Notes under the pieces: model-generated | Database searches by the model: none | What the model was told of the DNA's origin: nothing | The model's input: the letters and a program-made list of their open reading frames with translations, nothing else | In this document: positions 1-14,700 of the stretch, piece after piece | Layout of the letters: every line of letters starts with the position of its first letter | Position numbering within the stretch: the first letter of the stretch is position 1 | Position numbers and translations under genes: made by a program | Origin: Datnioides undecimradiatus | Lineage: Eukaryota > Chordata > Actinopteri > Lobotiformes > Datnioididae | Assembly (NCBI GenBank): GCA_008933995.1 | Contig: WARS01000013.1 | Coordinates: forward strand, 496,001-560,000 | Direction of reading: 5' to 3' | Length of the DNA stretch: 64,000 nucleotides

Positions 1-3000
1 CTCCTTCCTCTGTGTTATAGTTTCACTGAAAGGGGCTCGGCTGAATGACATCAAAGAACAAAACATTCGCTTCTTTGATGTGAAGACCGGAAATTTTAAT
101 GCGATTATAATGTCTCCCAAAAAAAATGCATTAGAAATCATAAGAACTGTGGGCAGTACTTCATTAGGAAAGACTCAGTACATCATACTCACAGATTTCA
201 TTACCCGCTGCTGTTGGCTATGGGTCTTCCAACAAAGTGGGAATCATGAAGCTGGAGTATTTCACTCAACAATATGTTCTTTCCTCAGTTGGTTTAACAT
301 AAAAATGTCCAATGCATAGGTTTGTTAGATATGTTACCCCCAGGCCAGCGTCACACAGAGAAACCACACATGCAGCGCCGTAACCAAGTTCATTCATATG
401 TATTTTTACCCAACAGAACCACTCTGCTGAGAGCAACATCGCTGTGGGCTCGAGGATTGCAAAGGTTATCGGCTTCAACTGTGTGTAAACAAGTTGCAAG
501 GATTTTTTTCAACAATACAACCTCCCATCTCTGCCTCAGTGGAAAAAAAAAAAAATTAAGCAAGACAACTTAAAATATTTATAGGTATTATATAAGACTG
601 CCCTGTAGTGTAGAAAGTGCGTTGTCGAAAGTAACAGAAAAACGGCATCTGAATTGCTTTTTCACCGTATAGTTCATTAAATGAACTTTGATTTAGGAAG
701 TTTCTGAAAGTCCTTGATGGTCCTACAGATTTTTCTGCAATCAAAGTAATTTTAATGTCTGCGCAAGACATTGTGAAACTCCTGAGTGCATATCGCTCAT
801 ACAAATCATGAAAATAATTAAGAGCTGGATTTTGAAGTAAAAATGATTGGGCACTTTAACGAGGCGCGCGTCTTGTTAAGCATTTCATTTGCGTGGTGGT
901 TGTGTCGACTGGTAAGATGCACGTGCAGCCAGATGACTTTTCCAAGCACTGAATATGCGGTGTTATTGCAGTATAATGGTTTTTGTATGCAGTGATTTCA
1001 ACACTTATGGGGTAGACTTCTGAACCATCACCGATCACGTAAAATAGATATGTCATTCCACAAACAGTGACATATCCATCCCTGTAAAGCTAAGGTCATA
1101 ATTTCAGGCTTTGGTGGCTGAAAGAAATCAATACCTCTTTTCCCAATGGTAGAGATAGGGTCATTATTTGTTATTACCCAAAGTGATTCCTATGCCACAT
1201 TCCAAAGATTACAAGGAAAGGTTATTTGTCTCCTCCGAACGGACCTGACCTTGGGAAGCCAGCTCCTGGTTGATCTGTGCACAGTGTCCGAGACATGTAA
1301 GGTTGTTGTGTTGTTGTCTGTATCAGGTGACCGTTGGGTTGCGACTCCTCCACTGGACGAGGAACATCTTTAATAGCCCTCGTGTTTAAACATCATGTCA
1401 CGTAATTCCAGAAATCCTCTCTGCTAACCTTTTGTAAAGCGTGAGGATGTAATTTCAAGGATACCCTTCACGAGGCGGCCGGCTGGTATTTATAACCTCT
1501 AGAAACAGAGATGAGCGCTAAGGTGTAGAGGGACTAATTACCTTCTCATCGCATAAAACTGGGATTCGCTTCAATAATGGATGCCCAACTTTAATTAAGC
1601 GCTGTGTATATTTAGGCGCTCGTTTATAAATGGGTGGGATTAATGGCATACGAGCCAAGCCCAAAGACAGCAACGCCTGCAGACAGAGCAGTTCAGCGTA
1701 CTTGTAGGAAGAGTTTGGGGACTGCGTGCGACTCTATGCGTGCGTGCTTGTGAGTGGAGAAGCTCGTTCGGGCGGCCCGGCTTGACGGATTGCTCGTGAA
1801 CGGCTGTTCCCACTGTGTCCTGCGCTTGTTTTGGAAGTGAAGGGAATATCTTGGCCAGGATCGACACATGACGTGACTCAAACGCTTTCGCCCGGGCTCT
1901 CAGAAAGAGTGCCAATTTTGTCAGACTCGTCGGTTGTGCTCTGAAGTGTTTGCCATGTCGGCTTTCAGCACAAGTCGGGTCACCGGAGGGGATTTGTTCG
2001 AGAGTCCTTGATGTGATTCTCCATTACTCTCTCATTTGTCTTCTGTGTCACCTTCCTGCTCATCACACTTAATGTCCTGCAGCGTGTCATCAGCACCACA
2101 ACCCGTTCGATTGATTGTTTGCGCGAATGTTTCGTTCGGAAGGCGACGACATTCTCCGTTTCATTTTGTGACAATGTTGTCCACATGAAATGAGCCTCAA
2201 CCTTTTTGGACCTTGCTCATAATTAAGACCGCAGACTTTCCTCGGTGATCGTTTTCTGTGCAGATGAACGGGTCTTTCTTTTAAATAGATTGCGTGACCT
2301 TTTGCACTCCCCGGCGCTGCCGCCGTTCAGTTTTGACTGGGAGCAGTTTACAGCGCCAATAAAGCACGCTGGCTTAGAGCCCATTGATGGAAAAAAAAAG
2401 AGAATGAAATGAATTCAAAGAGTGGATGAATTATTAAATGTCTGTCTTTGAGCTAAACCCTGGGGTGATAACTGAGGCAAAAATAAACAACCCATGGGCT
2501 TCCTCAAGGATTTCTCTACCCAACATTGAACTGGTAGTCTGTGCATCACTTAGTCTACGCTAAAGAATTTCTGTCTGATTTTTTTGTCTTCCTTCCACGC
2601 TGTCAGAGTTTTGTGAGGAAAAAAAAGGATGTTTTCCCTTCTGTTCCAAAACCCACTAGTGCGGGAACGTTCATTAAGTCAGAGGCGGAATTTTAAACCT
2701 TCATCGGACAAACACTGAAATCTGTTGCTGCCATCTTGCAACAGTTAGCTTCAACTGGGTTATGGCATAAACTTGCAGTCATATTTGCAGCCATACTGTA
2801 TCCCATTTGAGGGTGCATTAAAAACAAGCCATTTTCACCCTCCAGCTCATTCAGTGCCTCATTCAGTTGACATTCACCAGGCACTCATCAGCGGGGCAGC
2901 CGATGCGCGCCAAGGCTGTAGCCTCATGAGTAAGCCTGTTTTCATACCCGGCGATTTTCACACAGCAAACAAAAAAACAAGCATCTGATGGTTGCATCAT

Positions 3001-3948
3001 ATCGTCTGCTCATATTCTGTCCGCTAAAAGGCTCCAGGAGGCATTATTTTGGCCTGAGATACAGTTTTTACCAGCTACAACCTGGATTCACTGTATGCAA
3101 CCTTACAAAAAGGCACCTTGGTAAAACCGTAATTATCGCACATGATAAATTACCCGGTGTGGCATCTGCAATAATCTTATCAAACTTTGATGCATGGCTG
3201 AACTGATGACCAGAACAACCCAGGGGACAAGCGCAAACAGCAGAACTGTTGAGAGACCTGAGACTTCAGCTTCCTTTTCTGAAGGCACAGAGCACTTCAT
3301 CAATAAATATTTCAAAAATCCATTTCAGCCCAGATAAATGCCAAAACTTTCTGTATGCTAACTGCTAAAGCTAGATGAGAATATCCATCTTACAACCTTT
3401 CTCAATTTAAAAAAAAAAGATTTTTTATTTGTTACATTTCTTAAAAGTATCTTTTCATGATATGACGCTAAGTGATCCTCTAAGTGATCCTCATCAGACA
3501 CGCCCGTGATAGTAAATAACCAATATATCCACACTGAAACCTGGAACCTCATGGTGAAACCTGCAGCGCTTGACTTTAACGGTTAGTTGGGAACTTCCTT
3601 TTAGCTGTTTTTGATAATCCCTGATGTGACTGCCGAGCTTGTTCAGCTCTTAAGTGTTTTTAAAAGTCAGAGGAGCACAGTTCCACGGAAGCTGAGTGAA
3701 CTGGTTGCGCTTTTCACGGAGAAGAAATGTGCAGAGAAGTTGAACCCAGGATGAGGACATCAACAACTACTGTGTTGCGTAGCAGTGTAGCGATACTTTA
3801 TTCTGCTGTTAAATTGGCAGCTTATTTAATTTATGTCCACGGGTTTTTATTTGTTGTGTTTCTTTAATTGTCTGTTTCGTTCTCTGTTGTGGTTAATTCC
3901 GGTGAGGATACAATCGGGAATGTACTAGGAAAGAAATTAAGCTGTGAG

Positions 3949-3974
3949 AGGGGAGGGGGGAGGAAGGGGGGGGG
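3949..3974 (+). other. G-rich tract, potential G-quadruplex
   Basis: Runs of four, six and nine or more G separated by A and AGGAA. The pattern can form a G4 because the longest run can supply two tetrad strands. Confidence 0.5.
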
Positions 3975-4128
3975 TTTGCTCGCTTGGTTGTGATTGGCCG
4001 GTGAGCCCAGTCCTGGAACATGTACAGCATGTTCCAATGTGCAGACGGACTGACAGACACGCAGAGAGGGTTGGTGAAAGACAGACAGGCCTGGAAACTT
4101 TATTGATTTTTTATTTTTTAAAATTTTT

Positions 4129-4206
4129 TTTGATGGTCCACATGGCCCACCAGTGCAGCGGCCCACTGGGATTTGTCCCGATTTGCCATATGGCCCCACG
4201 TACAAC
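4129..4206. repeat. Possible dispersed-repeat fragment
   Basis: The motif order atggcccaccagtgc, gcggcccactggga, tttgtcccga, tatggcccca resembles a fish repeat with 'ggcccatcgggaaatttcccggtatgcccgatggcc' periodicity, quoted here only as a loose impression. It follows a T-rich stretch at 4104-4131. Ends and family are not determined. Confidence 0.25.
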
Positions 4207-4795
4207 AGGTTACCCAGAGAAAGACACTCGTATGTGCTATTTATAACTCATAATGGGTGGTACATACAGCCTGTAAATGTCAGTGTGTAGAAAATGAATT
4301 TATTGTTGTTTTATTGTCAGAGCTGTGTTTAACACAGATGATGTGATCCAGCAGTCTGTGTACAGCGAATGTTGACATGTTGATGCACTTTATTTTGTAG
4401 CATGAAGGTTTTCCTTTAATTTATCATCATCATATGGAAGATTTAGTCAGTCAGTGTTTCAGGAACTACTTTTTCCTTTTTTGCAACAAACTTGAATTGA
4501 CTGTGTGTGTTTTGTCCATGTAGAAGAGGGTTAAGAGGGACGCGGCGAGATCAACTGTGGCCGACAGTGAATTAACGCGTGTCGGGGTGTTTAAGTGGAG
4601 TTAACCTATAGTTTTAAAAGCAGTTGTCTGACTAATCATTGCTGCGACCATGTCGAGCCAGAGGCGCTCGTAGAGAATGGCGGGATGTGTCAGTCATGCG
4701 GGCGCACTTTGGCTTCAGTCAACAGGACACAGGTCAAAACGAAGTGAAACGTTGAGGCTGTGGGGAAATGGCAAAGTGGGTGAGTGTACAATGCG

Positions 4796-4834
<39 letters not shown>
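4796..4834. repeat. Compound microsatellite (GT)n(GA)n
   Basis: About 11 GT units run directly into about 8 GA units. Confidence 0.95.
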
Positions 4835-4835
<1 letters not shown>

Positions 4836-7800
4836 CTCTATGCTTGTGTGGACCATTGGAGTGGAGTCTACGAGCTACAGTTGGTCCGAAAATAGGTGTT
4901 CCAGCTGCAGAGTTTTGTTTACCGACACCCGGGTGGTGACAGGGCTGAGCTCTGAAGCTGCAACTTCAGCTGCGGAGCTGTAGAGCAGTCGCCTGTGCTC
5001 CCTGGCCACAGCGTGGAGGATGTTGGAGACGCAACAAGCCTGTAAAATGATCTCACCACGCTGTTTAAACACTGTCAACATCCAGCAGATGGAGTGCGAT
5101 AACAAAGGCACATAAAAGTGTTGTTCCGGTCTAATTACCGGATTATATAAATTAATTTTATAGTCAGGAGATGTAGAACAGAGTCCAATTTTCTTTAGTT
5201 TTACTGCTGTAGCAAACAGATATGAAGTACGTGGCCTTAATGTGGTAATTAAATCTTTGTATTTTCCTGGTGACAGTCAGAGTTCTGAAGACCTGCTGCA
5301 GCTGGTTCAAGGTCAGCGCAGCCATGTTGATTGAACTCCATCTGATTAATGCACAACAGAAATATATTGTTTTCCATTTGTCTCTCTGCACTTTAAAATG
5401 AATTGTTATAACGAGCCACTGGAATATTAACAGGGTTTAGCTAAGATCAGATTTACTTTGTTACATAACAGAGGAGCAAGTTTCATGTAGCCCATTATGT
5501 AAACGGCTGTTAATTGAAGTGCAGTGTCATCATTTGGCCTGCCGTGCCGACCAGCAGGTTCAGCAAGACTGCCTGGGAAAGTGGCACGCTGAGCACAGCA
5601 ATGTGACCCTCCGAACTGAGGGACAGTGGTGAATCAACAGCGAAGATGCTCAGCAAGATCAGTTAATTCCACTGGAGCCAAAGACGTTTAAAGGCTGACG
5701 TTAATTCTGAATGCTGCATGATAGAAAAATGTAAAACAGATTCAATTACAGATTCCCTTTAAAAATTTCCTAGAGCTCGAGGTGAGGCCTTCACATGTCT
5801 TGTTTGATCAGAGCAACAGCGCAGATCTAAAACTGCTGCATGCGGTTTAATGTGAGAGAAATGTGTTGGCGTGCTGGACCTGGACATGATGGTCATTTTG
5901 CTAAAAAAAACCCCCAAACCTTTTGTCGATTTTCTTGTAGTTGTAATTCATACTATAAATATTATGTATACGTACTCGTGGATGTTGCTTCACAGGGTGC
6001 CAGGTCTCTATGCAATCTTTCAAAAATGTTCACCGTATTGAAGCTAAATGCACGTTCACCATGATCATCAGTCCCTATCATGATGTGTTTTTTTGCAGGG
6101 ACAGGCAGCTGCTGTACGCTGATTCATCTGCGTCTTCACGCGCGTGTTTCAGTAAAAGATCAGCAAAGAAGTGGCCTCAGCAACTCCAAACAGACTCCGC
6201 TGGGCACAGGCTCTCCACCGCAGGCTGTGACATTGTATCGTAAAAGCCGTTTCGAAGAGGTAGATGTATATTTTTCGGGAAAATGAATGGCATGCATAAA
6301 GCTAGCAACAACAGATCAGTGCCACATTCCGCATGATTCAAGCGTCTGAGGCAAGTTCTCATTTGGTTTTAATGGAGATGATAATGTCCTTTTTAGTTTT
6401 TTAGCTTCTGCACTTAACGCTGGGCCTTATTTTGGTATTGCTAACAGCTGAGGAGAACACTATGCCAAGCGTATTATGCATTTTTTCCTCTTCTAACTAC
6501 ACCCACTTAATGTCAGAAGACCCTGCAGGCGCATTAAAAGTTTGGCTTCTCATTTTAAATGTAGGCATGTCCTGAGTAGACCCCGCTGCTTCCACCACCA
6601 TATGGCACCATTGTTATAGAGCACAAATTAGGGCTGCGCTCAGTATACCCGCCCGCCCAAGTGCACAAATACCGCTTTGCCCTGCGTGACATCGAGAGAT
6701 GTTTATGGTACCCCGTAAAACACAGCATCTCATGCCTATCATGCATTAATCATTTAGTAATGCCCCAGTCGTGGCAGAGCAGCAGCGGCGGCGGACACCC
6801 CGCAAAGATCAGTGTGTACAGATTCTCTCTTCTCCACACACTGTTCTGCCTGAATGGAGAGTGAAATATCGGTTGAAGTCAATGAGCGACATCAAACACT
6901 GGTCAAGTCAAGGTTGTTATATCCATAAACACAAAGTTGTAGGATCGTCAGTGACATGGAGACACTGTTTTTGACAAGAAGAAACTTTCGGCACATCAGC
7001 ATTTTTTTTCCTTTTTTCAAAGCGGCACACTAAAGCACAGAAGTACACATCTTCAAATAGTTCCAAGAGTCTTTAAACCATCACTTTTGAATAACCTTGT
7101 GATGTCTTTCACAATGCAGCCCTTTCTTGTTTTCTTGGGTAGCGTTCCTTCCTTCATCCTGAGACGTGCATGTCTGATATCGAACACAGTGCCTCCCCTG
7201 ATGTCTGCTTGTGGTTCTCTCTATGCTGTGAAGTGCAGGCTTCATTCCTTGTGGCGCAGTCTCCCTCATTCCCTTCACTCCCCCCCCTCAAATAAGGATG
7301 TCTTCATCACTTGCTGCGCTCTGCTCCCCACCAAGGTCCCTCCTTTTGAGCGTGGTTGACTGAGGCGGCGACAGAGGAGAAACAGCTTCGCCTCCCCAGA
7401 GACAGCGGCTGATTGTACCAAAGGATGAGAAAACCTCTTTGTCTCTCTACCTTTTACCTCAATATCACCTTGCTTGATAAGTCTCCTTTCTTGCGAAGTG
7501 ATCGCCCTAAAAATAGTTTCTGGCTTCACAGGTTCTCTTCAGCAAGTTTGGCAAAACTTATCAGACGGTGTGATCTTTTTCTCTTTTAAATGAATCAATT
7601 CATTCTCTTAAGGAGGTTATGTGTTGTATTTTAAATTTAATTCGTTTCTCAAGAGACTAACCCAAGGGCATCGGGAGCTTGCGAAAGGCCAACTAAAAAG
7701 AGCCAGACGGGATGAGAACTGTTAGAACGGCTCCCTAGTTTCTTATATCAGTCCCGCTCTGTGGAGTAAGTACAATGATTTATTTTTAGCCCAACGTGAT

Positions 7801-8759
7801 GGTAAGGGTTTTTTTCCCCACTCTAGAGAAATGCATAGACGTGAGAGCACCTGCCTGTCATTTAGAGCCCATTTGCTTTTCTCTCATAACGTTTGTTTTG
7901 TGATGAATTCTCCTGAAGGATTCACGCCCCCCGGTCTATCTCCTGCGTGCTCCCCATCAAAGATATTTCATCATGTCAACTCCCTAAAAACTGACTTGAT
8001 GCATAGCTCACCAGAAGGGATCTTTTAGGCTCTCACAATAACATATTGACAAGAGAAGATAATGATAACGTTTTCTTCTCACACAGGCTGCATTATGCTA
8101 CTTGGAAGATAAATATGATGGAGGAACGTGGTTGGAAGCCTTTAAAAACAATGCATCTATTGATAAGTGGGAGTGGGACTGTTTCTTTACAACTCTGCTG
8201 AGTGTAAAAGTCAGAATGCGTCCCTATTTCTATGCAATCACAGGTCTGACTTTAAAATGCCTCTACTTGTCACATTTTAGAGATTTCATTATGATTGTGT
8301 CATTATGTGAACATTCCTTTCCTTTTAAATATTAATCAACAGATCTTTTGAGATTTTTATTATTTTCCCATTGGGTATGAGTGACTCTAATACAGATGAG
8401 GCTTTCGATTTTCATTTAGTTGAGTTGATCTTTCCAGTGTCACACTCCGAGGGTGGAAAGTGGCAGATATTTCCAAAAGTGGTGCTTAGTACCTTTCACT
8501 GTGGTCTTAGCTCTTTGAGATTTGACACTCATCTTTGCTGCTGCACAAAGGGCTGTGAGACAGGCGATAAATTTATGGGGAGAGAAGAAATACAGGTTTA
8601 GGAGCCCCTGAAAGCAGCCCGCGGGCATGGATCGAATGGATTTCTCCTCAGTGTGCTCATTTTTTAAACTTGAATAGGAATCAGAGGAGGGAAAGCTGAA
8701 GGGAAAATTGAAATGGGAAATTCATATAATACTGGGACCCTTACTCTCTCCTGTCGAAA

Positions 8760-8945
8760 CCCATCAAATTAGGTCTAGGTAGGGTAGCTTGCATTAATTG
8801 TGTAAATGTCTAATTTGAAATTGTCCTGCTGGGATTGAGAGAATTGTAATGCTGACTTTGGAGGAATAAATTAGCGTTGCCTTGAGATGTTCATTTTCCT
8901 GGGTGTTTGTATTGAAAACCAGGATGTGTTAATGAATGGTTTAGA
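8760..8945. promoter_or_regulatory. Candidate conserved non-coding element
   Basis: Non-repetitive AT-rich sequence with several homeodomain-core sites (gcattaattg, tctaatttg, gtgttaatgaatgg). It has the texture of vertebrate intronic enhancers. No alignment is available, so this is a suggestion only. Confidence 0.25.
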
Positions 8946-11393
8946 ACCTCTGACGGACACGGGCGCAAGTTGTTCTTAAATATACCTTGTTAGATTCTTT
9001 AGAGACAATTTGCAAAAGCTCCTTCGTTCTGAAAATACTTTAACTGAGGTTGAAAAACTTACTTATTCAGGTGTTTCACGGGGCAAGAAACCAGAACTCG
9101 TGTCGATAAATATAGAAATGAGAGTAAAAACCTGTGAAACGTGACAGCTTTAGAAGAGCCAAATGCCAGCTTGATGATTCTACTTTTAGGAGTCAGCCAC
9201 TAATTGGCACAGTCAAGTTAACTCCACTCTCACTCCATCTTCTTCTTCTTTTTTAATTTTAGTAGCAATAATTGTACCAGTGGGAGCTCTTTCACACACA
9301 TTTGGCTTCTTCAGGTGCGAACCGTTCACTGTAACATATTCTCATGTGTCACGTATTTGTAAGTCCGTTGATTGAAGTTCCACTCAGCAATCCCGAGACA
9401 GAAGAAATGAAATATGTTGATGCTGTCTTATTATGCTACGTTCGCCTTGACACCGGAGCTATCGTACATCACACACTGTGAGGAAGTAAATTTGAGCTGG
9501 TTCTAGGATGAGGTGAGTTCGGGGGGGGGGGCAGCTTCCTTGTAGCTGACACACTTTCAGCTTTGCTGGAAAGAGAATAGACTGTTTATGGAAATAAAGT
9601 CACACAATCCGAATCTTTTCCCACATTTACTATGCTGCTGCAGAGGCAGGAAAGCTGCTCCCCGCAGTGGAGAGCTGAACCTAATTGAGGGCTGCGTCGA
9701 CCTCACAAGACCTCACAGTCTCTGTCGCAGCGCACCACGGGAGGATGTGATGAAGGCAAATCCAAATTCATTTTTAAAAAATGTACATTCTGTAGTATTA
9801 CTCTGGGGATAAGGAGAGCGAGCAGGGGGACGTGAAAGTCGATGCATGTGCGTAGGAGAAGCTAACTGTACACAAACAAGATCAAAAAAGCTCACCTGCC
9901 AATGTGGCCGGTGGAATTGACACAGCGGCTGCCAGTTTTTAGCCCATATTTGGCCGCCTGGAGAATGTTAATTTCAAGTCCTGGTGGCGTGACATGTGGC
10001 ACTGGCATGGGCAGCAGCGGGCAGGTGTTGCCTGTGTGCAAGCATAAAGATCTAAAATCTTGATCCAAAATTAGATGTCCGGCTGAAGAGAGTGGAACCT
10101 GTTCTTTAAAGATGATTGATTGCACAAAAGAAACAAATTACTGCCCTTAAGAAGAAAGCGCTGATTTGATATGTAGATTCTTTTGAAGTGTATGATTCTG
10201 GAAAATAAAAAAAAGCCAGCATGCCGGGGTGCTATAACAAGACTGAAAAGGTTTTAAACACCTTCACTGATGTTAAGATAGATTCAGTCTTGGATCCAGA
10301 TGGCCACTATTCCAGCTATAGATTTATAACTAGACAATACATCTGAAATAGAAAGGACACTGGATCTCTACTCTGTCTTTGCAGCATTTCATTGATATAG
10401 TCGGGGCAAGTCCACGCATGGATTAATAGATAAAAGTACCAGGATCTTAAAAATCCATGCTAAGACTAATTGGAGTTGCAGTCAGAGGCAGCGCAGAGAC
10501 ATTAGAACAGGATTGATGTGAGTTCTTCTCTTTTTTACATTTAAAACCTTGGCAGCAACGTCCTAGATGAATTGTGGTCATTACAGGGCGTTTTGAGGAA
10601 ATGTGAAAGCGATTCCTCACAGAGTCAAGAGTCAAGCACACTTGTAAAAGCAGAACAGACATGTCGCTCACTGCAGCTTGGGCAAGGTTTCTCTTTTCTC
10701 TCTGTTGGTTCAGTGAACTTGATCCTCACCTTTTTCAGAGATCGGTTTCAGGAAAGCTTGATTCATCCATGCATTATAGTCAGATATGCATTTCGTAAGT
10801 TGTAAAAGAGAGGCTACAACCATCAGGATCAACATCTATTCAGAGTTTTTTACATTTATATTTATTTATATTTAGAGAGATGTCGTCAGCATAAAGTAGA
10901 ATGTGCAGCTGCCGAAACCTTTGTCATATCAGCCTTTATTCGATGTTGTTTCATGGTCCTACATGTAACGCTGACTATGATATTGATGTTACTTGTATTT
11001 GACATTATAAGTGAAAGAGAGATGCAGTTTGTTGCGCCATATATCCTGTGCATCAGGTGTGAGGGTCCGTGAGAGGTATAGTCTCCATACCTAAATCACA
11101 TGATCGACTGTGTCTGGCTGCAGTCCGAAGCATTCATCATTGTTCACGGGTGGAAAGATGATGTGCTTTGTCTGAAGTGTTAGACAGCACTGGGTACTGC
11201 TGCTAGGAACACATGTACGGAGAGGCCAATGCCTGACTTGGCTCGGATCAGCTCCATGCAAATGAGACAGCCGTTCCCCGGAATATTCGATGAGGCTCGC
11301 ATGCTGCCCTGAGTTTCTTGACTTAAGAGCCTTAAAGGCATCTGTGTTTGCATACTTCAGCTCATTCATTACAACTTCCATCTATTGTTTTGC

Positions 11394-11417
11394 TTTTTTT
11401 TTTTTTTTTTTTTTTTT
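11394..11417. repeat. T24 homopolymer
   Basis: Uninterrupted T run. No retroelement body or target duplication recognised next to it. Confidence 0.95.
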
Positions 11418-14400
11418 ACATGAACCATTTTTTAAACCAAATAGTTTGTTGTCACGTTTTTCAAGCTGCCAGCCAAAATCTTTTCTGTATCCTATGAATA
11501 ATAATCCGCCGAAGAATTCCAACTTGTTTTACACAGAACCAATCACACTGACAGATATCAGTCAGTGTTACTTTTGCATCTGCGTGTGTAAGCACATGTC
11601 AGCATCATACTCTTCATACAAAATAAAGAATTCAGTAATGGAAACCCTGCTACGAGCTACATTTGAGCATCTTTAGGTGAAGAAATGAACTGAAACCGAA
11701 TGCCGCCTGAAGGAAATCAATCTAAAAATTGAAGGAATGGTTTGCGAAGTGATCAGCACTTTGCAATACTTTTAATTTGCAATACTTTTAATAAAAAGTG
11801 TTTATCATTTCTGGAAACACATATAGTTAGCAGCAGATACCCTCAGCAGGCTTTAACGTTTTTATCAATCAACGTGGATCCAAAGCAGCTTTTACACATT
11901 ACACCAAGAGCAACACAACTGGCGCAGGCAGTCTAATATGATTGAACTGATGAATGAATATGCATTTCACTCCATATTTTGTGCACAGATCAGTCGAATA
12001 TCAGTTGAATACTTTGAACTTGATGAATGTAACGGACGCTTGAGGCATTAAGCTTCTCTTTTTATCTGAGTGCAAAAGAAATGTAAGGAAGCAGCCTGAA
12101 GTGCAACTGGTGAATAAATGTACAAGGCAATGTTCTGCATTAAAAACCCTAAAATATCATTTTTGTTTCCTTTAATCTGGTTCTGACCAGGTCATGGCCA
12201 TACAGCCAAAGAGGTGCCACAGAGTCATTCATCAAGTTAACTCTACAGTAGATACACAGGGAGACTGTTTTCAATGTGCTTGTTCTTCAATGATAAAAGC
12301 TTTGTAAATTAAAGAATCTGGTTAACTCCGTTCTCATGAAACACAAAGACAGTCGAAAACATTTATGTACATCCTGAGTTCCCTTTAACTGGCATACAAA
12401 CGAACTCACTGACCTACCACAGCTTGTGTGTGGCCTCGAGTTTAGCTTGTACTCATAGGGGCTCCTTCACTAAATAACACAATCGTTACATTATGCTTGC
12501 GGCTGACTGTGTTAACGAACAAGTTCTGCATTATCTCAAGGTGGAATGCTGGGTATTCTGAACATTGTTGCCATCATGGACTTACAGACTGATGGAATGT
12601 GGGCTGTTTGTAGCTAAGGAATTAGTAGAGATTTAAGATCTTGAGGTAGCCTCAATCTCTGTTCTGATCTTGGATAATTCGATCTGTTACAGAGTAAATT
12701 GTTGAAGTGGCCATGGGCCAAAAGCAGATTTGAGTTGGGAACGGATATAAAAGCTTGATGTGGGCTGGTGGATGGTGGAAAAGCTGTCTCTCAAACCAAA
12801 CATAGACACACCGGCAAACCGAAACCACTGGACTGACGGAGAACAACACAAAATCAGTTGAGGCAATGGTTTGGGGATTCTTTCATAATCACATTATGAG
12901 AGCAGCGCTGAAATGCTGAAAACTTAATCTGTGTGATCATTTCCATTTCCAGGAGAATGGCGACGCACACAGCACGTGTATTGAAAGTCTTTTCTTTTCC
13001 TAAACATGGAAAGCAAATATCCTCTTGAAATGCATAACCAACATTTTATGAGGTGCCAGAACCGAAGCTTGCTACAGAGCTGAGGCTCCACCTAAATCAA
13101 ATTATGCCATAATGGAAAGTAGGTGCAGAGATATCTGCAACCTCATGTGTGCCAAAGTCAATATGTTTGTCAGATTGCCCCTGAACAGAGTAACAGTGCT
13201 CCATAAATGATTCCTTGTTCCATATAATGAAGACTCTTTCAGCTGGCTCTTGCTGCTGGCTGTGACTTTGCCCGGGAGCATATTCTCACTTGTTCTATCC
13301 TATTGTGACTGAATGACTATGGAATAGAAACAGGCTTCCAAACTGACTTACAATTATAGCTGGGCTGTTTCTTTCAGGACACAAGAGGTTGCCTCTGCCT
13401 CGTGTTTCTGCTCCGCCGATATGAAGGCAAAGACAGCCAGATTTGTTAACCAAGTTAAAACGCTGCTCTCTTTCTTCTGAAACGATTGTGTGGGGGTCAG
13501 AAAAGAAACTTTGCTTCTTGGCTGTAGTTCAGTGAGGAGTCAGCCTCAGATTAAAATCAACTCAGTCTTACATAGTTCACCGTGGGTTCAAATTCAGGAG
13601 GCAGTTAGCATCGATGACTCTTTTCCATGTGCTACAGCCCATCTTAGCTGAATAAAAGTCTCCATGGCTGCAATGAATAAGGAGGGCTGTGATACCGTGA
13701 TGTAGGCAAACATCACCAATCACCTTGAAGTTAAAGGTCAAAGGAGTCTAATGATCCAAAATGAACTGCAGTGGGGGTGGAGGTTGGGGGGGGTGTCAGT
13801 GGGTATTCCAAAAATATTTAGGCTGTGATGAAACCAGCTCTTTCAGTTCTGACACCAAGACACCAGATTGCACTAATCCATGTGTCCACTTTCACTTGTC
13901 TTGTCCTCAGAGCCTTCAGTCTGTGGAAAGTCCATGACAGATTTAGCTTTTTCATTTACGTTTTACATTAGCAGTATTTGTGTGTTTCCGACATCAGTGC
14001 ACTGCTGCTCAGTGTCCGACTGTTTTACACATACTACTGCATATCTTTGACAGGGCTGACGTCCACGCGGTTGGTGGGTCGGCGCATGCACGTTGGCAGC
14101 TCGTGGGAAACACCGGCCGTGACATCACTGACCGGGTTGACGCCCCGGGTGCGTTTGAACCCGTGAACGGTGGCGTAGCAGCGGTTTGTGACTCTGTTTG
14201 AATCGACTTTCCTCGCTCTGGCTCCCATGAATCACTGTCAGCTTCTTTGACGACTCTGCCCTTGAGTCTTTTCATGTTTTTTTTTTTTTTTTGAATCGCC
14301 ATATTATTCATGCGCAGGCTGCAGTTCCGCATGTGACATCAACATGATAATGCTGTAAGCCTGAGAGAAATCAGAGCTTGCATTGCATTTATCTCAACCA

Positions 14401-14599
14401 TTTGGGGTTCTAGTGAATCAGTCTCTTTATAACCAGATTTTTGCTCCTGGACTAAACAGTTCATGTATCCATCATTGTTTTAACTGCAGTGTCTTTTAAA
14501 TAGAAGTGTCTGTCAGTGCCATATTAGAGGAGAAATGTGAAATGCCAAATTACTCAGCAGTCAGTTTGATCATGCATATTACCCTGGAGCAGCCACTGG

Positions 14600-14700
14600 C
14601 AGTAGTTTGATGGGTCGGCCTGTCAATAATTAACTCTTCTGAAGGCACTTAATTTGCCACTTTCAATTATCATAATAGTGTAATTTTGTTTTCTTGAAAG
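14600..14700. promoter_or_regulatory. Candidate conserved non-coding element
   Basis: Contains cctgtcaataattaac (TGTCA next to TAATTA, the arrangement of MEIS/PBX plus homeodomain sites) and ttcaattatcataatag. Suggestion only. Confidence 0.3.
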
